From Paralvinella palmiformis (taxonomy: Eukaryota; Annelida; Polychaeta; Terebellida; Alvinellidae): a DNA stretch of 64,000 bases. Of this stretch, positions 1 through 12,289 are shown in pieces. Positions within the stretch are counted from its first letter, which is position 1. Every line of letters starts with the position of its first letter. The position numbers and the translations under genes were made by a program. A model generated the notes under the pieces. It was not told the origin of the DNA. It searched no databases and saw nothing but the letters and a program-made list of their open reading frames with translations. The stretch lies in contig JAODUP010000090.1 in the NCBI GenBank assembly GCA_025642065.1, positions 312,501 through 376,500 on the forward strand. Reading direction: 5' to 3'.

Positions 1-445
1 GGTGATGCTGGTAGTGGTTAGGCTGATGGTGGTAGTGATTGTGGTGAAGGTGGTAGTGGTTGTGATGATGGTGATAGTGGTTGTGGTGATGGTGGTAGTG
101 GTTGTGATGATGGTGATAGTGGTTGTGGTGATGGTGGTAGTGGTTGTGGTGATGGTAGTAGTGGTTGTGGTGATGGTAGTAGTGGTTGTGGTGATAGTGA
201 TTGTGGTGATGGTGGTAGTGGTTGTGGTGATGGTGGTAGTGATTGTGGTGATGGTGGTAGTTGTTGTGGTGATGGTGATAGTGGTTGTAGTGATGGTGGT
301 AGTGGTTGTGGTGATGGTGGTAGTGGTTGTGGTGATGGTGAAAGTGGTTGTGGTGATGGTGGTAGTGGTTATGGTGATGGTAGTAGCGGTTGTGATGATG
401 GTGATAGTGGTTGTAGTGATGGTGATAGTGGTTGCAATTTGTGTT
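1..445. repeat. 21-bp minisatellite (GGTGAT/GGTAGT-rich)
   Basis: The sequence is a degenerate tandem array with a 21-base period. A typical unit runs GTGGTTGTGGTGATGG followed by TGGTA. About twenty units are visible and they vary at a few positions (GATGATGGTGATA against GGTGATGGTGGTA). The period divides by three, so a long low-complexity Val/Met open frame runs through it. I read that as an artefact and not a gene. The array begins at or before the window edge. Confidence 0.9.
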
Positions 446-690
446 GTAGCTAGAGTTGATGTTATTGTTGTTGTAGTTGTTATTGTTCTACATGTGGCTG
501 TAGAAGAAGTGGAGATAGTATTATCAGATCATCAACATAATAATAGTAGTGGTAGTAGTAGTAGCAGTCGTTGTTGTTGTTACTGTTATTATTGTTGTTC
601 CTATTGTTGTTGTTATTGTCCTTTCTATTGTTGTTGTTGTTATTGTTATTATTATTATTGTTGTTGTTGCAATAGCAGTATCAATCCCAC
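446..690. repeat. TTG/TTA trinucleotide-rich tract
   Basis: Low-complexity sequence dominated by TTG, GTA and TTA triplets follows the 21-bp array. It looks like decayed trinucleotide repeats. No coding signal was seen here or in 691-871, which is the 3' flank of the minus-strand WAP gene. Confidence 0.8.
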
Positions 691-871
691 ACTCACTCGC
701 ATGTTACACTAATTCCAGTCCGCGGGTTGAATCCTGATAGACAATTGCCTCGTCCACAGATTCGTCTAATTTTGATGAAATCACAAGGTCCCAGGTATGA
801 TACTGAAACGGGAAGATGAAACGTTATCAACAACAGCTAGACGAAAACGAAAAATTTAAAATAGTTTTGTT

Positions 872-1612
872 TTAAAGAATAGATTTATTTCGCCGAACGC
901 ACTTTATAAACGTCGACATGGGGGGGGGGTCATTAAACGTACTTTCTTCGGGGATGCCGTTCAGCCGAAACTTGATGTTAAAGAATATCTTGGAGGAGAG
1001 CTGATTCCGGACGATGGCGTAGCTTCGTAGATCGTTGAAGTGGAATGTCTTATTGTTGGTCAGCTGTTCGTGGAACCAGGCAGCCAGTCCATTAACGATA
1101 AACACCTCATCAGCCGATCTGTTGCCGCTGTAGGCTAGTGTTACTGTCATGTTTGTTAATCCTTTGTCCGTCTGGGTACTGCAATGTAGTAACGGATGAA
1201 TGGATGGATGGATGGATGGATGGATGGATGGATGTGTCGATGGATGTGTGGCTGGATGGATGGATGCATAATTGACGGGTGGATGGTAGGATGGGTGTCC
1301 GGGTATGTGGATAGATGGATGGATAGATGTGCATAGCAATTATTTACTTGATTCGTTTGAAACTGTGTGACCAAGATAGCCAAGGTCATCCATCTCCAAG
1401 TTTGATCCCACAGTAAAATAAATAATAACATATATTTGGCAATAAAAATAATAATGCAACAAAAATTAAATATTGATCTCTGATCTAACTAGATCGGACT
1501 AGAGACGGAGATCAGAATGTTACCTAGACACTTGAACTAAAATACCTGTAAGCACAGAAATAATTGATAACGGACTCATATAATGTACGACAATTGCAAA
1601 CGCCAGTATGAC

Positions 1613-1649
<37 letters not shown>

Positions 1650-3302
1650 ATCAATAATTAATATATATTATGGCCTGATTCGAAATTCATTGCTATAGCG
1701 AGTATCATCAAGCAAATACTTACCTGAAAGATACGAAGGTCACACCTGCGAAGTATTTAATCCCGTTAAACAGTTCTTCTACCTGCGTACAAGAAATTCT
1801 AATTCCAATTAACTTGGTTGATGATACTGTTGTATATACTTTAAAATTATTTAAAAAAAGGATCACCAACTCTGGCTCAGTAATAACTGCAGTGAATTAG
1901 AATCTTTTAGCATTTGTTGAACGTGTTATCAAAACATGTTAATGTTATGTTTTTGTTATTATGTTAACTATTCATCCCAGACAAACCTTGTTAGACGCCG
2001 CGTAGATGAGCTGTTCCCGTAGATTATCTTTTAAAATGTTCTCGGTTATATTCAGTGTTATGATAATGTCCATTGAGGGATACTCTGAAAAATATATTAC
2101 AATAAATATTTGTCATCTGTTTAGTATTTTTAGTGATTTTAATCAATTTGATTCGTTTTGTTGCTTTTTGGGAGTTTTTTGTTTCTTTATTCTTCACATC
2201 CTACGTAATCATGATAAAGGATGATTTAAAACATTAATCATATCGTTCTAACCATTGACCTGAAAGAAAACTAGATCGAACAAGGCCGCCAATTTGATGG
2301 AAAACAGGTCCCAACTTCCGGTCGGGGCAAACAGGAACGCAGGCTGCTAAAATCAGGTTTATAGGCATGGTGAATTCTTGTTGTGTCGTTGGTTGCATAA
2401 GCCGCGCACGTGGAAGTAATGCAAACGGAATATATTTTAATCGGTAAGTATAAATAACACATTTAAAATGGCTGTGAAAGCGTTTTTGCGGGAAATTAAG
2501 CACGTCTCTGGGGTTTGATCCTAACTAGACTAGATATACGGACTTGTATCAAACCACATTTACATATTTCGTGGCATATAATAGGACAGGAGTAATACAG
2601 ATTCTCTGCACACACAAAATTATAATCCACACATCACAATAAATGTCCATATTCGGAAGTCAGCGCGGTTTGGTCATGGCGGCCCAATAAAAAACCACTG
2701 AATGCTCGGTTTAGTTTTCTTTCAGGTCAGTGGTTCTAACATTCTTCTTTTCCTTGTATTAATGTCAGTTTCTAGGTCAAAACTATATGGCGTTGAATAA
2801 ACGGAAATAAATAAATATAATAATATAATTTTGACGATATTTACCACTAATCGTTCTAGTTATGCAGGACGGCTTACAGGTAGGACCATTATAACAACAG
2901 AATTTGCCACTTTCGCAGTCCTGGTCGCCATTACAAGATGACATAGATGGCTCATCTGTACATCCGTAGTCAGTTCGAGCCAGGATGGCGGGACATGTAG
3001 TCGCTGTTTAAAATAATAAAATGTATATATATAATATGACGGACTGTCTATACAAATGTGATGATCATGGCTAAGCCTTTTATTGAAGTATGAAATATCC
3101 TACAGACAGAGGAAAAGTTTCAATGCTAATTTATCTCTTTTCAATTATTTGAGTTTTTATTGTCGCACCAAAGGAAAACTCGCTACATTACTATGGAAAG
3201 GTGCTAACAGCAAAATCCCGTTGTGTAAAATATTTGTCTATAATATAAGGATATAAGTGTCGGTATATAGGAATGTTTATGTTTTCAATAGCTCGGGTGC
3301 GC

Positions 3303-3367
<65 letters not shown>

Positions 3368-4677
3368 TTGCTCACCAATCATATGATTTAGTATATGCAT
3401 CATACAAGGACTGCGACAGTTCCATTATGGCCGAGTGTATATTTATATAGGAAGTTATCGTTACTTAGAACGGAATTGCCATAATGTATGGCGGCAACAT
3501 TAATTGGCGAAGCCATCTCATTAAATTAGAATGTGGCTTATAAGACCATCCGAACAATTCCACGATAGTGGCCATTCTCGGAGTATGTCGGCTCGAGCAT
3601 TCCGTAAATGCTCCCCGTTGTGTCCCACTCGGAAATTGATGACAAAGTGCTTGTTGTATCCCACTCATCGATGTATAATTACTCTATGAGATCGCGGACT
3701 AACGAAATGGATAAGCTTACCTCGACAAACAGCTCTGGTATAACACGTCTCATTGATAGGACATGATTCTAACTCCTCAACACAAATCATATTTGGTCCG
3801 CTACAGGTGTTGATGGGACACTAGAAACGATGGAAACGAGAAACAGTTATCGGCTCAGTACTAAAACAAATGTAAACATTACTCTTTGATGGGCATATTT
3901 GTGCGCATGGTGGTCTAAATGAGCGACCTCCAAACACCGAGATGGACTAATGGATGAAACATCCTTCAGGCATAGCCCCGCCGGGATTTGAACCCAAGTG
4001 CTAGACTTCTGCGATCAACCACGCACATAAAGACGTTCGGGTCGGTATTAAAAAGAATGCCTGAATTTTTGACAGCATCTGTTACATCTTTCAGTGCACT
4101 CTCTGTGATACAGAGCTTCCAACTGTTTGCGAAAGAGGAATAGTCGCGATGGTCGAAGCCCTCAATTAGAAGGATTTTGTTTTGAACTAAATAAATATAA
4201 TTGAGACAAAGATGTTATTAGTTAGTAATTATGTATCTTCCATCTATTTTTGTATTTATTATCTGTAGGCAGGTTGCCTGGCCGCATATAACAACATTAA
4301 GACTCGCCTACTGGATCACCTTAGACTAATAACATAGTGTAACTCATAAGGTTAATAACTATACGTACTCCATTTCCACAAGGATGCAAATTACATTCTG
4401 AAAATAAAATAGAAACGATATCATATCTGTATTGATGGAGCGTTCTATTTAATGTTATTAAATATTATAGCTGATGTTCACAAGAAGAAGAACAAATACA
4501 TTATACATTCCTTTTTTAGTTATGCGCAAAATATAAGTTTGTCGTTAATTCAAATTACACAACAAACACACAAATAAACACACAAACAAACACGCAATTC
4601 AAACCTTCCGTTATCTGTGCGACGGTCAGGCTAACATAGACCGCTAATGCGGTTAGCAGCCGCCAGATGGCCTTCAT
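872..4677 (-). CDS. Secreted WAP-domain protein, complete six-exon gene
   Basis: The exons are 4605-4677, 4369-4397, 3721-3820, 2845-3003, 1724-1826 and 872-1178. All introns are GT/AG, phases agree and the total of 771 bases encodes 256 residues plus TAA. Residues 1-20 form a signal peptide ([20 protein letters not shown]), so the protein should be secreted. Residues 25-67 are cysteine-rich and unassigned. Residues 68-118 have the eight cysteines of a WAP four-disulfide core, including the [13 protein letters not shown] core. Residues 119-256 (starting near [18 protein letters not shown]) match no domain I recognise; they are mostly cysteine-poor and end in a basic tail. WAP proteins are often protease inhibitors or antimicrobials, and in molluscs some are shell-matrix proteins (perlwapin type). 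Which role applies here is unknown. The second exon is only 29 bases. The largest intron (1827-2844) carries an inverted-repeat element. Confidence 0.86.
1196..1330. repeat. GGAT/ATGG tetranucleotide repeat
   Basis: A run of ATGG units at about 1196-1235 continues as degenerate GGATGG sequence to about 1325. It lies immediately upstream (on the minus strand) of the last exon of the WAP gene. The array stays open in all minus frames, so naive translation would wrongly extend the exon. The acceptor TTGCAG that ends at 1179 fixes the true exon start at 1178. Confidence 0.85.
2252..2733. mobile_element. 482-bp inverted-repeat DNA element with THAP-like remnant
   Basis: The left end (CCATTGACCTGAAAGAAAAC) is repeated in inverse at the right end (GTTTTCTTTCAGGTCAGTGG). 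The matching arms run about 25-30 bases and a more diverged GGCCGCC-containing stretch follows. Both ends are flanked by TTCTAA (2246-2251 and 2734-2739), a likely target-site duplication. Inside, on the plus strand near 2375-2447, a frame reads CVVGC, then [14 protein letters not shown], which resembles the start of a THAP zinc finger as in P-element-type transposases. The element lies in the intron between exons 1724-1826 and 2845-3003 of the WAP gene. Ends and duplication are seen directly; the THAP and P-like assignment is inference. Confidence 0.6.
3305..3364. repeat. TA dinucleotide microsatellite
   Basis: About 30 uninterrupted TA units sit in the intron between exons 2845-3003 and 3721-3820 of the WAP gene. 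Confidence 0.97.
3870..4045 (-). repeat. tRNA-derived SINE fragment
   Basis: On the minus strand a tRNA-like B box (GGTTCAAATCC, 3984-3994) is followed by GGCTATGCCTGAAGGATGTT and a further related body to about 3880. The same order, B box then GGCTATG-TCTGAAG-TGTTTCAT, occurs at 33515, 35655 and 59463. The four copies therefore appear to belong to one dispersed SINE family. This copy is in the intron between exons 3721-3820 and 4369-4397. Confidence 0.6.
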
Positions 4678-5134
4678 AATCTTCCCTGTATCCCTCTCCC
4701 TCTGACCTATATATCCTTATTTGGTTTCTGAAACGTAAACCAAAACATGTATTATGTTGGGAATTAGCCAAAACCTCCAACTAAATAATAAATAACACAC
4801 TATCTTCAAAATCCAAACTGATTATCCCCCCCCCTCCAACAACAACAACGGTAATAACAACAAATACTAAATATAATTTACACTTGATAAACGGGTGTAA
4901 GGATTAGAACGGGTTAGCTAGAATTATATTAACGTAATCCACTTCGTGGGATCACGTCTCAACGTTATTTACGGCCTGTGGGATGTTTCATCCGATCATA
5001 TCATTAGCCTAAGAAGTCAGCCCTCAGCAATATGGAACAGACATGATCAGTAACTAGACCAAACAAAACATTCGTTCACACAGACTAGCTCTGACTAGCC
5101 AAAGACTAATCAGAGCAAATAAGTAATAACTAGT

Positions 5135-5450
5135 CATAATAACGTTAAAGCATCGATCCTTAATCAGATATCGGTTATACTGATATTAAAGCATCGGGCT
5201 CCTGAAAAGGCAGAGCATTGTTCTCTCTAATCACCAGCCACCCATAACAACGTTAAAGTATCAGTCTCCAAATCATCAACCAGCTATAACAATGATAAAA
5301 CATCAGTCTCTAAATCACCAACCAGCTATAACAATGATAAAACATCAGTCTCTAAATCACCAACCAGCTATAACAATGATAAAACATCAGTCTCTAAATC
5401 ACCAACCAGCTATAACAATGTTAGAATATCATTTCCATAATCACCGACCA
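5135..5450. repeat. 42-bp minisatellite upstream of the WAP gene
   Basis: Five consecutive units with a 42-base period (TCACCAACCAGCTATAACAA, then TGATAAAACATCAGTCTCTAAA) run from 5231 to 5450. Three central units are identical or almost so and the outer ones are diverged. More degenerate units (GATATTAAAGCATCGGGCTC) extend left to about 5135. The array is about 0.5 kb upstream of the WAP start codon. There are no spacers between units, so it is a plain minisatellite. Confidence 0.92.
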
Positions 5451-6400
5451 GTGCTTTTTTTGTAAAAAGACTGTTATTATTTCAGTAGAACTAGATAGAA
5501 GCCACGCTAATATTTAGTCTGGCAGCACGTAATCATTACACGAGTAAGAAAACAGAGATCAGAAGAGAGAAGAAAAACAACTTGTGAACAACTGGGTTAT
5601 TGACGTAGGCGGCCATTCGACGAACACACTTAGTCAAACAGACTTCACGTTATGTATATAAATTTTGTGTTTACTTCCAGACTTTAGAGTGGCGTTGGGC
5701 GGACATTGGAACAGTCTATTGTATTATTTAAATCTCCCTATGTACACAGTGTTGTCGTGACTGTGGACATATTACGATCAGATTATGGCCGTTCTCAATC
5801 TTCAGACAGAATCGGAAGCATTTTTAATCTATCTCTGTTCGTCTACGATGATAAATATTAAATAAAGGCGTCATCGTAATACAACAGATGTTTATTTATG
5901 TATTCATGACTATTCCGTGCTTGTTATTCAAATTATTTCTTCCAAAATATTTCGGTAAATATTTATATGTCAGTCATTAATAATTAGTTATGCAGCTCTT
6001 TCTCAGATAACATTATAGCTATAATACATGGGACAAATACTTGAAAAAAATATCTGAATACGCCCACTATTCAATTACAAGAATGTGAACATATTGAAAG
6101 CCTTAATGAATATTTCCACAAAGACGTTAGTGATTTTTATAGCTTCGATGCTAGTCATACCCGATACATTTAGCCCGGAAACTAATCTCTAGAGAAATGA
6201 TAAGATCACCTAGAAACTTTGTATTAAAGGATGAAACAATCCACACTTACAGGCAATATTGAAATACGATCCCACAAGGGTTTTGTATACAGCACCCTAC
6301 GCAACCCATTTTGTCACACACCGCGTGAACCTATTTTCACCATATACGGGTTACCAAGTGGTTTGTAATAATATTCGTCTCATCAACAGAGTTGAAATTT

Positions 6401-6403
<3 letters not shown>

Positions 6404-6467
<64 letters not shown>

Positions 6468-6494
6468 ATCTATATCTATTCTTCTATCTCTCTC

Positions 6495-6586
<92 letters not shown>
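6404..6586. repeat. CT then TA compound microsatellite
   Basis: A CT run (6404-6433) passes into TA (6434-6464), then a short TCTATCT bridge, then a long TA run (about 6498-6586). It is a compound dinucleotide array with no coding meaning. Confidence 0.97.
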
Positions 6587-6589
<3 letters not shown>

Positions 6590-7676
6590 GGGTTTATATA
6601 TTAGCAATTACATCGTGACTGCTAAACGGCGAATATTGTTATCACACGAAAATATGGCCAATTATATTTAACTATAACCAGAATGATCACCGTGTTTTGA
6701 GATACTTCAATAAGCCAGCAACATGTAACCTGAAACATTTGCTCAGACAATGGCGTCCTTCATACATAAAGTCTACCCACGGCGAGTACCACACCTAAAA
6801 AGGTAATACGAGTTCGGAGATAAATCTCAATAAAATGACAGATGATTGTCACTAGTAGACCTCATATATTATTAACTTCTAGGTACTGTACCGTTTGAGC
6901 TCAATACGGTCTTATTTGTGAGGCAGACAAGTAGATTTGTGTTTGTCCACGTAATAATAACTGTATATTACTCACTTGTTTTGACACATATGATAATATA
7001 ACAGACAGGAAACGACACATGTAGGTGTTCCTTTCACTCAGCGTTGCTTCGCGTGTTACACGCCTTTACTTCTTTAGGCTTCGAATTTGCGTGTCACGCT
7101 TCGCTAACGATCCAATTAAAATCTCATTCATTTTGTTTTCATATTTTCTAACTTACGAGAAAAATTGCAACGTATCACGATTTCCTGATAATGATTTTAC
7201 TGGTGGCTGAAAGTTTTCTATCGAAGAAATCAACCGATAAAAATCCGGAAACAGTTCTATATCACTTCACGCCCAATTTTGTGTTATTGTTTTCTGGATG
7301 TTATCCCTCTACTGGATTCACTCGTCACCTATCAGGTTACACCACACGGTAATGAGACTTATTGTTCTAAATGTTCTTCAATCCAGTAGATTCGTTTTAG
7401 GATAATGTTGAGGTATAATTATAATAATGATCAGTTGAGTTATTAATAGCCTCGGCGTTGGTCATATATATAGGACATATGGCTGAGGAGGCTATTATCT
7501 AGAGAAGTCTATATCGCAAATACAAGTAAAAACCGGATTAGAATCCACAGTCTGGGTGGTTAAAGCCCCGATGTTAATAATGATAATGATTGTACCTGGA
7601 CTATGAGTTAGCCCAATACCTGTACAAAGGGCATCACTGAGCTCGAATCTTTTCGAAGATATTGATGCTGTAGAAG

Positions 7677-7707
<31 letters not shown>

Positions 7708-8764
7708 GCTATATAAAACTTATAATGGAATAATAATAATAATAATACAAAATTTCGAAATCTTTATAAATATGCTTAAGCATCGGCATAAACAACGCAT
7801 CACACATAATCTAATCCCAGAGACAAGAAGAAGTAAGAGATTAAATCAGCCGAAAAATAGACGACAGGAAATATATTAAATACGGCTATATATCATCCAC
7901 CTACCAGATGCTGTTGTTGAAGACAGACCAGACCGACTGTAATCTGTTCTAGTCTGTGGCACAGCTCACCTGAAGGCCAGAATGTCGTGTCGGCATCAAG
8001 TCTGTCTTAAATATGTCTAGAATCGGGTCAGTTGTATTCTCATTCAGCCTACATCCGGTCACATGTTCACGGTATCCAAGAACGCGTAAACATTATTCAA
8101 ACAAATTTAAGAGCTGACACGATCATCACGATTTTTCTAAGTCCGTGTGTGTTCCTGGCGGCTCAAGGCTATAGAACAAAGTTGATAAAACCAACAACGA
8201 AAATATTTGCCAACTCGTTGAGCGATCAAAAAAAATTGGGGGGGGGGGATTCTCCGTAGGACGCCCTTCCAGGATTTTTTATTGCTCTATATGTTCACTA
8301 GACCCTCTATGTTTACACAATAAACAGCTCCGGTCATCCCGCTTTTAGGACAGGGCGCTTGAAGTCAGGCCCCACCCAGTAACCAGATCTTGTAAAGGAT
8401 CTTTGACTTTTATATCTCGACGGCGGATACTAAGATGGCCGGCTTAATTCTTCTAGTTCGCGCGTGTTTATCCTACAATCATCGTTGTTTGGAAACAATC
8501 TCTGCTCAAGAGTATTTCTTGTTACGACATTGAAGTCTCTTGAGATTTAATCTAGTTGTCCCAACCTAAACCTGAGGGAGATCAAGACTATTATATGGTA
8601 ATTCCGACTGTTTGTATTTATTAACGATCACATAGCTGAACATTCAACACCGACAAATCTTTTACATAAAATCATACTCAATTTTACTTGCTTAGTTACT
8701 ATATCTGTCCGAAGGGTATTTATGGTTGGCCAAGAGGGTGCTACAGCACTGCACATCTGTACAG

Positions 8765-8765
<1 letters not shown>

Positions 8766-8838
<73 letters not shown>
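8766..8838. repeat. TA microsatellite
   Basis: TA repeat interrupted once by a shifted TATTATAT step near 8808-8812. Confidence 0.97.
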
Positions 8839-8839
<1 letters not shown>

Positions 8840-9221
8840 TTATCAAGATTTAATCAAGTCAACTTTTAATGAACCATTGTTCTATGTGAGTATTAACTAG
8901 GTTATATAGCACAGATAGAACGAAATCATTTTCTCTCAATTAAGATTATACAATAATGGAATACATGAACAGTAGCAATATTTTAATGAACTCGTTGCAC
9001 ACCAGTCAATCAATTAGGTCAATTGGATACAATAGGTCTCAGACCGATCACGATTTCTTACTAATAACTAGTCACAGAAATTTGTGAGTGAACAAAGTTA
9101 CATACCTTCGAATTCTAGAAAGTTGTTCAAGTTTGAGTGAGTCCTTTACTTGGAGAGGAATAATATTGCCTCGTGGTCTTGTATTTATACGTGGTATTGG
9201 ATAGGTGGGTGGATGAATTTA

Positions 9222-9596
9222 TGAGTGAGTGAGTGAGTGAGTGAGTGAGTGAGTGAGTGAGTGAGTGAGTGAGTGAGTGAGTGAGTGAGTGGTGAGTGAG
9301 TGAGTGAGTGAGTGAGTGAGTGAGTGAGTGAGTGAGTGGTGGGGGGGGAGTGAGTGAGGTGAGTGAGTGGTGAGTGAGTGAGTGAGTGAGTGAGTGAGTG
9401 AGTGAGTGAGTGAGTGAGTGAGTGAGTGAGTGAGTGAGTGAGTGAGTGAGTGAGTGAGTGAGTGAGTGAGTGAGTGAGTGAGTGAGTGAGTGAGTGAGTG
9501 AGTGAGTGAGTGAGTGAGTGAGTGAGATCAGAATAAAGTCTTTTATCACTGGAAGAAGAAAAAACATCATACAAACAAGTGAGTGAGTGAGTGAGT
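9222..9596 (-). repeat. Giant GAGT array anchored to a SINE-like 3' end
   Basis: About 300 bases of (GAGT)n run from 9222 to 9526 with a few GTGG or GGGG interruptions. A unique block at 9525-9579 reads on the minus strand CTTGTTTGTATGATGTTTTT, then TCTTCTTCCAGTGATAAAAG and ACTTTATTCTGATC. It is nearly identical to 24182-24233, which also passes directly into (TCAC)n. A short GAGT run (9579-9596) lies on the other side. The array therefore behaves as the 3' tail of a dispersed repeat. In translation it gives long meaningless SLTH repeats. Confidence 0.8.
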
Positions 9597-9600
9597 TTTT

Positions 9601-10872
9601 TTAAGAAATTGAGATAACCAGTAACTACTGACAGTGAAGTATGTATATGAAAATATGTCGTTTTAAGCCTGATAAAATAGATGTGTATTTGTAAGGCCGC
9701 TTCGTCGTATTGTAATCGTAGCCAACTGGAACAACAGCTTACCCGACAGAAGCTGAACACGGTCTCCATGTGATAGATTGAGGTGATCAAAGCGAACTGT
9801 TGACATCTGTTGAATCCATATTGACACATCCGCTCAGATTTCTATGTTATGAGAGAGTCCCCTAAACGGGACACTTGTCAACAGACATTTCTAAACCGCA
9901 TTAACTTTCTGTGGAATATCTACTAACATGTCCGAGAAGCAGATCATCCTATTATATAGATATAGATTGAAGTAGATAAAGTTCAGATGAGACATAACAA
10001 AGATAAATGATGGCGAAGAGGACGAGACCGGCTGATGTCGTAAAACTTATCGATGATGACCTGATTAGGGAAACTTCTGACCACTTTTCCTTATTGCTGA
10101 CAGAACAGCAAGTGGTTGGAATAGACGATGGGCGGTTTACACGGGTGATGTCTGTATATAAACATTTACTCCACACACAACAATGTCTACTACATGTGGT
10201 GTCATCAACCGAGACTTAATTATATTTGGTTTTCACTTTTTACTTCATTAATAATGCAATTGACTTTCAGCATTTCACATTTATCAATTATTTCATTTGA
10301 TTTATTTAGTGAGGTTCGAATAATCCAGAAGAAAATCTTGTTCAATTGCAATCCTAGCTCAGGACTCCGTCATAACCGCCCAATGCTATCGTTTACCATC
10401 GAGCTATGCTGACACCAAGGGGCGGTCTTCGGAATCGAGTTGACTAGATCATTCCCAGAGAACTTATATAAAGAGAGCTGTTACTCTTGCCGCGCCATTT
10501 TGGATTTTGAACCAGTAGCGCACCTAGCGGACGGGTGCGCTTCTCAGATAATTAAAAGCTCTTTGGTTGTACATATGTGATTGTGTACAAGTGTGCCGCA
10601 TGATTGAAATGATTTGCCAATACTAGTACTATATGTTACATGGGCACCTACTCTCTTGCTAATTAACACTTTAATTGCGCACGCATGATATTAAAAAAAA
10701 CAAAGCTGTTAAAGTGTAAATAAAGAAATAATTTCATAGGCGGGTCACTTCACAGTCTACTATTTGCGATCACTTCACAGCCGATCAGAAATTGATTGAA
10801 CGTGATTTAGGTCACTTCACAGCCTGACATCTATTCTTTTGTGTGTGAAAGATGTATTTTTTAAATGAAAAC

Positions 10873-10944
<72 letters not shown>

Positions 10945-11346
10945 GAGGTATATGCATAAACATAATTTTATTTATGCTAATTTATCATCAATTATCACAC
11001 ACAACAATATGGGGTCATGCCATGGTCCGATCATTTTTATTTATTTGGATATATACATATACAGCTATTATAACGCAACCATAACACAATTCATTACAAA
11101 CTTTCCATCATATATTCATCATGTCACTTTATAATATATTAACTTAAAAAATTCATAAGTTATTTAGAGTCTACTCCTCAACACTATAGACTAACATAGG
11201 CTTGCCCAGCTGAGAACAATGAATATACATGGAATATTAGCAATGTTTGTGTTTGCGTTAACATGTTAGAGATAGAGTTATTAGTACTGTCGTACGGGGA
11301 ATACAATAAGCAGGATCACATCTCTTGTGCCACTGCTCATCTACAG

Positions 11347-11394
<48 letters not shown>

Positions 11395-12280
11395 TATATA
11401 TATATCTCCACTATCATAAATGATAGTTATTTTATAATGTAAACAAGTACAAGCTGAGCTAAAATTATATAATTACTATATAATACACACCTTGGTTCAC
11501 TTAGTTTGTAATCATTCTGTAATAAAAGTATACTTAATACTATAGATTGGGCAAAATTATACATATGATCCACGTTCGACAAATTATATTTGACATGAGC
11601 CGTATAATCTGTATAATTCATTGCCTTCCTATTTCCAAACACTATTTGTGCTTCAGTAATGTCGTTTTCAAAGATTTAGTAACTAGTTACAAAGTTTTAA
11701 TACCATCTGTACCGACCCGATTCGCAATCCTGCCCGTTTTAAAACGGGATTTTCTGGACGGGCAATTTAGAAACGCGAAGATGACCGTTTCAACAACTTC
11801 AAATAATTTACCATTTTCAGAATTTATTTGTTCATATATCTATATAAAGCGGTGCATATAATTTACATTCAATTTAATTTTCACAACATATCAATTTGCT
11901 AGATAACTGGCCAAAAATACAGGCATGTTAAGGTTCCCGGCGAAACCGAAAATATTCCGATTTATAACGCACCCCAAACAAAAATATATATAACTTGATC
12001 AAGCTTGGTGTGGAATAATTTATTTAATTTTTCCCTGAGTAATGTCTCGCGTGTTTTCTGTGTGTGAAGCAACTGTCCTTGCCTGTGGAGGAACTCCTCA
12101 CCGATGTGTTCTTCCATTTCAATAACAGCGAAATATCGCGAATTCCTTGAGTTGATGATGCCAGTCGTCGGTGGTTGAGTCTGCAGTGATGTGCGAGGCG
12201 TTTCCTGCAGCAGTGGCCTGCGGTACTGAGCTACTTCCAGAGTCACGCGGGTTGTGACCGCCCGAGACGTGTGAAGCGTT
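9601..12280. other. Intergenic: TA arrays and short direct repeats, no gene seen
   Basis: TA arrays occupy about 10877-10942 and 11347-11404. The motif GGTCACTTCACAG (or GATCACTTCACAG) occurs three times between 10743 and 10823. An open frame at 10007-10219 has ordinary composition but shows no recognisable family and no clear splice partners, so I leave it unannotated. Confidence 0.6.
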
Positions 12281-12289
12281 GTGCAGATG

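Larger units (their letters stand above)
4678..9220. other. Intergenic: upstream flank of WAP gene, no genes seen
   Basis: Apart from the 42-bp minisatellite and the microsatellites listed separately I see no exon-like frame, no paired splice sites with coding content and no RNA gene. The DNA just upstream of 4677 is presumably the WAP promoter and 5' UTR, but I could not place a TATA box. Short simple repeats occur at 7677-7706 (ATT) and 8240-8248 (G run). Confidence 0.6.

Noticed and set aside
2..712. 236-codon Val/Met-rich frame
   Set aside because: Translation of the 21-bp minisatellite, with no splice or start context.
5231..5450. Regular 42-bp repeats as a CRISPR-like array
   Set aside because: Units are directly adjacent with no unique spacers, and the genome is eukaryotic.
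6259..6618. Frames rich in SLSL and IYIY
   Set aside because: CT and TA dinucleotide arrays, not protein.
9127..9829. Long frames encoding SLTH repeats
   Set aside because: They are translations of the (GAGT)n SINE tail; a four-base repeat stays open in several frames at once.
10007..10219. 70-codon frame starting MMAKRTRPADVVKLIDDD
   Set aside because: Composition is plausible but I see no family, no donor in phase and no partner exon.
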